From Mycolicibacterium peregrinum (lineage in GTDB: Bacteria; Actinomycetota; Actinomycetes; Mycobacteriales; Mycobacteriaceae): a DNA stretch of 64,000 nt. The stretch lies in contig NZ_LZSY01000096.1 in NCBI RefSeq assembly GCF_001665625.1, forward strand, positions 1 to 64,000, read 5' to 3'. Shown one piece after another: positions 57,826-64,000 of the stretch. The notes below the pieces were generated by a model, which did not search any database, was not told the DNA's origin, and saw nothing but the letters and a program-made list of their open reading frames with translations. Each line of letters starts with the position of its first letter. The stretch's first letter is position 1. The position numbers were made by a program, and so were the translations under genes.

Positions 57826-60800
57826 TCAGTCCACGAAGCGCCGCGCCTCGCCCGCCAGCCGGTCCCTCAGCTTCGCGGCAGCCGCCCGGTAGCCGCCCGC
57901 CTGCTCCGGCCGGCCCAGCGCGTCGGCTGCGACGGCCAGCGCCTCGTCGACGGGCCCCATCATGAGACCGTCGACACCGAGTCCGGCGATGCGCCCGGAG
58001 TAGGGCTCGAGGTCGGCCGCCCGGGCCTCTGCCTCCTCGACATCGCCGAGCGCCACGGCGGCATTGACGCGTAGCACGGTGAACGGAAGCCAGAAGTACG
58101 CCCGCTCGATCGGTTGCCGGTCGCGCCACAGTTCGCGGGCCTCCGCCTCGCGCCCCCGCGCGATCAGCGCCAGCACCGCGGCGTCCAGCGCCGCAACCGA
58201 CACCTCGCGGTAGAAGAACACCAACTCGTCGGCGAGCACACCGAGGTCTCCGAGGCAGAACTCACCCGTCACCCGGCCGACCATCGCCAGCTTGGCTCCG
58301 TTGGCGGCACCGTTCTCGACCATCCGTGCCGCCAGATCGGTGTAGGCACCCACCGCCTCGTCCAATCGCGCGGCGAGCAGATACATCCGGGCCCGGAACA
58401 GTCCCAGCACGCCGAGGAGATGGACGAGCTGGCCGGTGCCGGCCCGGGCCACCGCGATGTCCACGTGCCGTTTCGCGGTCACCAGATCGGACCGATGACC
58501 GGCCGCCAGCGACAGCAGCCAGTGCGCCACCGCTTGATAGTCGGCCTGCTCGGTGGCCTCGGCGGTCCGCAGCAGTTCGGCGGCGGTCGATTCACGCTCG
58601 GCATCGATGTCGGGGCCCAGCGCGCAGTACGCCCGGACATTGAGGGCAGTGCACAACAAGCGGCCCGACGATCCCGGGTCCTCGGCGTAGGCGCGTCGCG
58701 CCAGCTCGAGCAGTTCCGTGCTGGCGGCCAGCGCGCCCTCCGGATCGGTGCCCTCCAGCTCCACATAGAGCGCCTTGAGCAACCGGATCCGGTCAGCCGC
58801 AGTGATTTCCGTCGGACCACCGGCCAGCACGTGGCGCAGCAGGCCGATCATCTGCGCATCGGATTCGTCGTATTCGCGGTCCCGCCACACCAGCGGGGTG
58901 TCCCACGCGGTCAGTACCCGCACCATGAGGTCGTCGCGCGACTTCCCGGTCAGCAACTGCAGCGCAGCCTTCAACTCGATGCGCGCGGCGACGGCGTCGC
59001 CGGACTGGGCCAGCGCGGAGATCAGCCCGCACCGGGCTTCGATCTCGGGCTCGAGGCCCTCGGTGCTGGGCCGCAACCGGCGACTGGCCGCCAATTCCAA
59101 CATCTGCACGGCGGCCCGCCACTGCCGGGCGGCTTCGACGTGAGCACCGACCGAATCCGCCTCACGGGCTGCCGCGGTCGCGAAAGCAGTGGCGGCCAAA
59201 GCGGTTTCCGCGGTCGCCGACGCGACCGCGTGGTGCGCCAGAGCGGCCGGGTCGACGGATCGGCCGGGCGCGCGCAACAGCTCCAACGCCGCGCCGTGCA
59301 ACCGCGACCGCCGCAGTTTGGAGGTGTCCTCATAGAGCGTGTCGCGAACCAGCGAATGGGCAAACCTCAATCTGCCTGGCGCCGGCTCGTCGAGCAGGCC
59401 GAGCAGCACGGCCGGTTCCAGCGCGTCGAGCAGGTCGTCAGGGTCGTTGCGCCCCAGTTCGGCGAGGAGGTCGACGTCGATGTCGCGACCCAGCACGGCT
59501 GCTTGACGCAACGCGGTGACGGTGGGGCCCGGCAGCCGGGCCAACCCGCGGCGCAACACATCTCGGACGCCGACGGGCACCGATGCCCAGACCGCGTCCG
59601 GCCCCTCCGCGGCCATCAGCCGGGCCAGTTCGCGGACGAACAACGGGTTGCCGCCGGTGCGTTCACGCAGCAGCCGCAGCGCCTCCCCGCTGGCGGCCGT
59701 CAGTCCGTAGTCCGCTGCCAGTGCCGCCGTGGCCGCCGCGTCGAGACCGTCGAGAATCAGATGTGCCGCGGTGTGCACCGTCAGGGCCGCCCGCGCCACC
59801 TCGAGTTCGCCGCGGTCCTCCGACGGGCGATAGGTGCCGATGACCAACACCGGAAGGTCTTTGATCCGGTCGGCCACCAGCCGCAGCAGCTCCAACGTCA
59901 GACCGTCGGTGCGATGCAGGTCGTCGAGGACCACCGCCAACGGTTGGCTGCCCGCGACCGCGCTCAACACGTCGGCCACCGCATGCCCGAGCCAGAACGT
60001 GCCCGCCTCGGCCGCGGCGACGTCGTGCAGCAACGGCGCCAACGCCTGCCTTCCGTCGTCCGCCGGGGCTCCCGCCTCCAGCAACTCGCGCAACACCTCG
60101 GTCCACGCCCACCCTGCCGGCGCGCCGTGGACCTCCGGGCAACGGCCGAGCACGGTGCGCCAGCCCGCAGCCCGCAACTGGGCTGTCGCCGCGGCCGCCA
60201 GGGTGGTCTTGCCGGATCCCGCCTCTCCCCCGATCCACAGCACTGCGCTGTTGCCGGCGGCCACAGCGTTTGCGGCAGTGTCGATTTCGGCGAGTTCCTC
60301 GGCCCGGCCGTAGGCCGTCAATTCTGAACCGCCGGGCGCGGCGACCTCCGGGATCGCAGGCTGAGCCGGCCGGGAGGGCTCCAAATGATCGGCCTGGCGC
60401 AGGATGTCACGCTCGAGATCGCGCAGAGCGCGGCCCGGTTCCAGTCCGAGCTCGTCGACGAGGTGGTCCCTGGTACGCCGCAGCACTTCCAGCGCGTCGG
60501 TCTGACGTCCGGTCTGATACAGGGCCGTCGCCAGCACGGCAGCGGCGCCCTCGCGGCCGGGACGCTCGCCGACATGCCGTTCCAGCGCGGCGATCGCGGT
60601 GCTGTACCGGCCCAGCTCGACCTGCGCAGCGGCCTGGGCCTCCACCGCGGCCAGCCGGAGCTCGGTCAGGCGGGCGATCTCCGGCGCCGCCCACAGCGCA
60701 TCGCCCGCCCCCGCGAACGGGTCTCCCGACCAGTCGGACAAGGCCTCTTCGAGCAGGCACACGCGTTGCTGTGGATCCGATTCCCCATATGCAGCAGTGA

Positions 60801-61149
60801 CTTTCGCTTCGAACTGCCAGGAGTCGACGGCATCGGCCGGCAGTCGCAGACAGTATCCGGGCGCGGCGCTGACCAGGATGCGGGCCGGGGCCCGTCGCTG
60901 CCGCCCCGGCTCGAGTGCCCGCCGCAGATGCGACACGTAGACCTGGAGAGCCGCCAACGCCTTGGGTGGCGGTTCCCCCTCCCACAGGTCATCGATGAGG
61001 CGGTCGACGGACACCGTGTGTCCGTGTGCGGCAACCAATCTCGCCAACAGCGCCCGTTGCAGCCGGGCACCGAGATCCACCGGCTCGTCGCTCACCCAGG
61101 CCTGTACCGGCCCGAGCACCCTCACCCGTACCACGCTGTCCCCCGACAT
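57826..61149 (-). CDS. SARP-type (AfsR/DnrI) transcriptional regulator with ATPase domain
   Basis: 1107 residues. The order is an OmpR-like winged helix (residues 8-105, RVLGPVQAWV...PPPKALAALQVYVSHLRRAL), a bacterial transcriptional activator domain (about 110-255), then an AAA-type NTPase (Walker A GGEAGSGKTT, Walker B LAVVLDDLHRTD) and a long helical region that fits TPR-like repeats. No C-terminal LuxR helix-turn-helix is seen. Large SARP proteins act as pathway activators in actinobacteria. The target is unknown; no biosynthetic cluster is adjacent. It lies 33 bp after serS on the same strand. Confidence 0.9.
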   Translation of the reverse strand: MSGDSVVRVRVLGPVQAWVSDEPVDLGARLQRALLARLVAAHGHTVSVDRLIDDLWEGEPPPKALAALQVYVSHLRRALEPGRQRRAPARILVSAAPGYCLRLPADAVDSWQFEAKVTAAYGESDPQQRVCLLEEALSDWSGDPFAGAGDALWAAPEIARLTELRLAAVEAQAAAQVELGRYSTAIAALERHVGERPGREGAAAVLATALYQTGRQTDALEVLRRTRDHLVDELGLEPGRALRDLERDILRQADHLEPSRPAQPAIPEVAAPGGSELTAYGRAEELAEIDTAANAVAAGNSAVLWIGGEAGSGKTTLAAAATAQLRAAGWRTVLGRCPEVHGAPAGWAWTEVLRELLEAGAPADDGRQALAPLLHDVAAAEAGTFWLGHAVADVLSAVAGSQPLAVVLDDLHRTDGLTLELLRLVADRIKDLPVLVIGTYRPSEDRGELEVARAALTVHTAAHLILDGLDAAATAALAADYGLTAASGEALRLLRERTGGNPLFVRELARLMAAEGPDAVWASVPVGVRDVLRRGLARLPGPTVTALRQAAVLGRDIDVDLLAELGRNDPDDLLDALEPAVLLGLLDEPAPGRLRFAHSLVRDTLYEDTSKLRRSRLHGAALELLRAPGRSVDPAALAHHAVASATAETALAATAFATAAAREADSVGAHVEAARQWRAAVQMLELAASRRLRPSTEGLEPEIEARCGLISALAQSGDAVAARIELKAALQLLTGKSRDDLMVRVLTAWDTPLVWRDREYDESDAQMIGLLRHVLAGGPTEITAADRIRLLKALYVELEGTDPEGALAASTELLELARRAYAEDPGSSGRLLCTALNVRAYCALGPDIDAERESTAAELLRTAEATEQADYQAVAHWLLSLAAGHRSDLVTAKRHVDIAVARAGTGQLVHLLGVLGLFRARMYLLAARLDEAVGAYTDLAARMVENGAANGAKLAMVGRVTGEFCLGDLGVLADELVFFYREVSVAALDAAVLALIARGREAEARELWRDRQPIERAYFWLPFTVLRVNAAVALGDVEEAEARAADLEPYSGRIAGLGVDGLMMGPVDEALAVAADALGRPEQAGGYRAAAAKLRDRLAGEARRFVD

Positions 61150-61182
61150 GTCCGCAGTTCTACTGGGCCGCGGTGTGGACGG

Positions 61183-62439
61183 TTACCGGGGTTCCAGCAC
61201 CGGGGTGCCGACGAACGGCACCAGCGCCTCGGGTACCCGCACGCTGCCGTCGGGTTGCTGATGGTTCTCCAGGATCGCCACCAGCCAGCGCGTGGTGGCG
61301 AGCGTGCCGTTGAGCGTGGCGGCGATCTGCGGCTTGCCGTTCTCGTCGCGGTAGCGCGTGGCCAATCGCCGCGCCTGGAACGTCGTGCAGTTCGAGGTGG
61401 ACGTGAGCTCCCGGTAGGTCTGCTGGGTGGGCACCCATGCCTCGCAGTCGTACTTGCGTGCCGCCGATGAGCCGAGATCGCCTGCGGCGACGTCGATCAC
61501 CCGGTAGGGCACGTCGATGGCCGCCAGCATCTGGCGCTGCCAGCCGAGCAGTTTCTGATGCTCGGACTCGGCGTCCTCGGGCTTGCAGTAGATGAAGCCC
61601 TCGACCTTGTCGAACTGGTGCACACGGATGATGCCGCGGGTGTCCTTGCCGTAGCTGCCGGCCTCGCGCCGGAAGCACGACGACCAGCCGGCATACCGCT
61701 TCGGACCGTCGGACAGGTCCAGGATCTCGCCCGAGTGATAGCCCGCCAGCGGCACCTCCGAGGTGCCGACCAGGTACAGGTCGTCGGCTTCGAGCCGGTA
61801 GATCTCGTCGGCGTGGGCGCCGAGGAATCCGGTGCCCGCCATGACTTCCGGGCGCACCAGCACCGGCGGGATCATCAATGTGAACCCATTCGCCACGGCC
61901 ACCTGGGTGGCCAGTTGCAGCAGGCCCAGCTGGAGCAGCGCCCCGGCACCAGTGAGGAAGTAGAACCGCGAGCCCGACACCTTGGCGCCGCGTTCCATGT
62001 CGATGAGCCCGAGTGTCTCGCCCAGCTCGAGATGGTCCTTGGCGTTCTCGATCGCCCGCGGCTCGCCGACGGTGTCCAGTAGCGCGAAGTCGTCCTCGCC
62101 GCCGGCCGGCACACCGTCGATGATCACGTTGCCGATCGCCATGTGCGCAGCGGTGAAGGCGCTCTCGGCCTCGGCCTGCGCCACCTCGGCAGCCTTGACC
62201 TGCTCGGCCAGGTCCTTGGCCTGCTGCAGCAGGCCCGGACGTTCCTCGGGTGTCGCCTTGCCCACCAGCTTGCTGGCGGCCTTCTGGTCGGCCCGCAGAT
62301 TGTCGGCCGTCGAGATCGCGGCCCGCCGCGCCGCATCGGCCTGCAGCAGGGCGTCGACGCGCGCCGGGTCTTCCCCGCGGGCTCGTTGCGACGCACGGAC
62401 GATGTCGGGATTGTCGCGCAGCAGCTTGAGGTCGATCAC
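61183..62439 (-). CDS. serS: Seryl-tRNA synthetase
   Basis: 418 residues from GTG, the expected length. It starts [23 protein letters not shown], followed by the coiled-coil tRNA-binding arm (about residues 35-105), then class II motifs: [13 protein letters not shown], the motif-2 region [16 protein letters not shown] and motif-3 [14 protein letters not shown]. The GTG is chosen to give the standard N-terminus; an upstream frame extension is non-homologous. Divergent from the Rv3835-like gene. Confidence 0.97.
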   Translation of the reverse strand: MIDLKLLRDNPDIVRASQRARGEDPARVDALLQADAARRAAISTADNLRADQKAASKLVGKATPEERPGLLQQAKDLAEQVKAAEVAQAEAESAFTAAHMAIGNVIIDGVPAGGEDDFALLDTVGEPRAIENAKDHLELGETLGLIDMERGAKVSGSRFYFLTGAGALLQLGLLQLATQVAVANGFTLMIPPVLVRPEVMAGTGFLGAHADEIYRLEADDLYLVGTSEVPLAGYHSGEILDLSDGPKRYAGWSSCFRREAGSYGKDTRGIIRVHQFDKVEGFIYCKPEDAESEHQKLLGWQRQMLAAIDVPYRVIDVAAGDLGSSAARKYDCEAWVPTQQTYRELTSTSNCTTFQARRLATRYRDENGKPQIAATLNGTLATTRWLVAILENHQQPDGSVRVPEALVPFVGTPVLEPR

Positions 62440-62557
62440 GGGCGCAACCCTACTTTTTGAAGTGCGAAGACGTACATCTGAGGTGGTCGAAAAGGTGGCG
62501 CCGGTCGAGAGTGACGGCCTCCGGGCACAACCTCGCAACATTACAACCGCATCACTT

Positions 62558-62584
62558 GTCACAGGGGCTGACACGCCTGTCACA
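62558..62584 (+). promoter_or_regulatory. GTCACA direct repeat upstream of the septum-formation-like gene
   Basis: GTCACA occurs at 62558-62563 and 62579-62584, 21 bp apart, embedded in TTGTCACAGG and CCTGTCACAA, which also pair as a near-perfect inverted repeat. The second ends 10 bp before the ATG. It resembles the MtrA-type element but could equally be a different operator. Confidence 0.3.
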
Positions 62585-62594
62585 ATGGAGGGCA

Positions 62595-64000
62595 ATGTTG
62601 GACGCACCCGAGCACCCCGAGTACCCCGAGAACGGGGCCCTGCTCGCCGAACCTCTTCCGGACGAACAACCCGCGAGGGAACGGTGGTGGCAGAGTCTTG
62701 CGGCCGCGTCGACGCGACGTGCGCTGCTGTTGACCGCGCTCGGCGCACTACTCATCGCGGGCCTGATCACCGCGTTGCCCATGGGTGAGGGATCGAGCTC
62801 CGCGCCGGGCGCGATCGCCCTCGGGCCGCGGGGCAACGACACCTTCAATCACGTCAAGCGCGGCGACTGCCTGAACTGGCCCGGCCGCAATCCCGACGCC
62901 GCGCACATCGTGGACTGCAAGGACAACCATCGCTTCGAGGTCGCCCAGGCCGTCGACATGCGCACCTTCCCCGGCAGCGAGTACGGGCCAGGTGCGCCGC
63001 CGCCGTCGGTGGACCGGATCAAGCAGATCAGCCAGGAGCAGTGCACCCCGTCGGTCCGTGGCTACCTGGGTCCGAAGTACGACCCGAACGGCAAGTACAC
63101 GATCGGCCTGCTGTGGTCGGGCGAGAAGGCCTGGAAGCAGTCCGGTGAGCGGCGCATGCTGTGCGGGCTGCAACTGCTCGGCCCCGGCGACGGCCAGTTG
63201 GAGTCGGCAGGCAAGGTGTCCGACGTCGACCAGTCGAAGGTCTGGGCCGCGGGTACCTGCCTCGGAATCGACGCCGCCACCAACCAGCCCACCGACGTCC
63301 CGGTCGATTGCGCGGCACCGCACGCCATGGAGGTCACCGGCGCGGTCAACCTCGCCGAGAAGTTCCCGGGCGGGTTGCCTGCGGAGGGCGATCAGGACAA
63401 CTTCATCAAGGACGCCTGCACCGCGCAGACCGATACCTACCTGGCCCCGGTCCAGTTGCGCACCACCACGCTGGCGCTGAGCTACAGCACGATCTCACTG
63501 CCCAGCTGGTCGGCCGGCAGCCACCAGGTGTCGTGCAGCATCGGCGCCACGTTGGGCAACGGTGGCTGGTCGACGCTGGTCAACAGCGCCAAGGGACCGC
63601 TGATGATCAACGGACAGCCCCCGGTGGCGCCGCCTGACATCCCGGAGGAGCGGCTCAACATGCCGCCGATCCCGATGCCCGATGTGGACGAGACCTCGTC
63701 GTCGTCGTCGGGTTCGTCCTCCTCGTCGGGATCCGGTTCATCCGGTTCCGGCTCCTCGGGCTCGTCCGGCTCCGGCTCCTCGGGCTCGTCGGGTTCCGGA
63801 TCGTCGGGTTCGTCGGGATCCTCGTCGAGCGGCCAGCACATGCCGCAGGCCTCGACCACCGCCGCGCCGGCTCCGACACAGGCCAACACCTTCAACCCGC
63901 CGCCGCCCGAGCAGGCACCGGCCCCGGCACCTGAGCAGGGCCCCGCGCCGGCTCCCGACGGCGCGGCGCCGCCTGCGGGCCCGCCTCCGGGTGAGCCTGC
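62595..64000 (+). CDS. Septum formation family membrane protein (Rv3835 type), cut by window edge
   Basis: At least 468 codons are open and the gene continues past the right edge. It begins [14 protein letters not shown] with a cytoplasmic N-terminus and one membrane helix (residues about 44-63). The extracellular domain has paired cysteines ([45 protein letters not shown]), the repeated pattern of the septum-formation domain. A long Ser/Gly run and a Pro/Ala-rich tail follow. In M. tuberculosis the orthologue lies beside serS, as here. GGAGGG precedes the ATG at rather short spacing. Confidence 0.85.
   Translation, partial: MLDAPEHPEYPENGALLAEPLPDEQPARERWWQSLAAASTRRALLLTALGALLIAGLITALPMGEGSSSAPGAIALGPRGNDTFNHVKRGDCLNWPGRNPDAAHIVDCKDNHRFEVAQAVDMRTFPGSEYGPGAPPPSVDRIKQISQEQCTPSVRGYLGPKYDPNGKYTIGLLWSGEKAWKQSGERRMLCGLQLLGPGDGQLESAGKVSDVDQSKVWAAGTCLGIDAATNQPTDVPVDCAAPHAMEVTGAVNLAEKFPGGLPAEGDQDNFIKDACTAQTDTYLAPVQLRTTTLALSYSTISLPSWSAGSHQVSCSIGATLGNGGWSTLVNSAKGPLMINGQPPVAPPDIPEERLNMPPIPMPDVDETSSSSSGSSSSSGSGSSGSGSSGSSGSGSSGSSGSGSSGSSGSSSSGQHMPQASTTAAPAPTQANTFNPPPPEQAPAPAPEQGPAPAPDGAAPPAGPPPGEP
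63696..63833 (+). repeat. Serine/glycine low-complexity tract
   Basis: 46 consecutive codons (residues about 368-413) encode only Ser and Gly, mostly as TCG, TCC and GGN in short SGSGSS units. It links the folded extracellular domain to the proline-rich tail and is likely a flexible surface linker prone to length change. Confidence 0.9.

Noticed and set aside
58114-60327. 737-codon plus-strand frame opposite the SARP gene
   Set aside because: No homology-like motif, and the SARP gene with Walker motifs is clear on the other strand.
62440-62748. Upstream extension of serS
   Set aside because: The added residues are Arg/Thr-rich and unlike seryl-tRNA synthetases, whose N-terminus begins [11 protein letters not shown].

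Overview
The window is high-GC actinobacterial DNA carrying the complete mycobacterial arabinogalactan and mycolic-acid export/attachment locus. Gene order follows the Mycobacterium tuberculosis segment Rv3789-Rv3819 and then jumps to Rv3834c-Rv3835. The left edge holds the first 53 codons of an MspA-type porin, a family found in fast-growing mycobacteria, so a rapid grower (Mycolicibacterium group) is likely. The species cannot be named from sequence alone. All assignments come from reading translated sequence and remembered family features; no database search was run.

Layout. (1) 0-3.3 kb: partial porin with a long upstream leader, an AhpD-like protein, a MocR-type regulator and a TRIC/UPF0126 channel. 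(2) 3.35-24.0 kb: gtrA-like (Rv3789), dprE1, then a 6.2 kb block (furA-katG, TetR, MpaB-type oxygenase, TetR, NAD-dependent epimerase) that separates dprE1 from dprE2, followed by the tightly packed dprE2-aftA-embC-embA-embB run. (3) 24.0-28.5 kb: an accessory stretch with two TetR regulators, a second MpaB-type oxygenase, an SRPBCC protein and an FAD oxidoreductase. (4) 28.6-41.5 kb, minus strand: accD4, pks13 and fadD32 (mycolic condensation), the cutinase-like culp6, a DUF732 lipoprotein, fbpD and an antigen 85 mycolyltransferase, with a decayed third antigen-85 copy behind it. (5) 42.1-48.8 kb, minus strand: glf-glfT2-PAP2-ubiA-aftB, one overlapping operon. (6) 49-64 kb: erp, an LGFP-repeat peptidoglycan amidase, a HAD phosphatase, two acyltransferases, an MBL-Rieske fusion, small hypothetical genes, a hemerythrin protein, a large SARP-type regulator, serS, and a membrane protein that runs off the right edge.

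How the genes work together. Glf and GlfT2 make the galactan. UbiA, the PAP2 phosphatase, DprE1 and DprE2 make decaprenyl-phospho-arabinose. GtrA-like is linked to that arabinose step. AftA, EmbA, EmbB, EmbC and AftB polymerise and cap the arabinan. FadD32, AccD4 and Pks13 build the mycolate and the antigen-85 proteins attach it. Most of the cell-wall core is therefore encoded here.

The least ordinary signals are outside the core enzymes: a leaderless cysteine-containing micro-ORF whose end overlaps the dprE2 start, several well-formed palindromic operators beside the TetR/MpaB modules, a degenerate antigen-85 gene, an exact DnaA box with a second near-match beside it, and possible direct-repeat regulator sites upstream of the cell-wall amidase and the terminal membrane protein. 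I saw no tRNA, rRNA, CRISPR array or insertion sequence.
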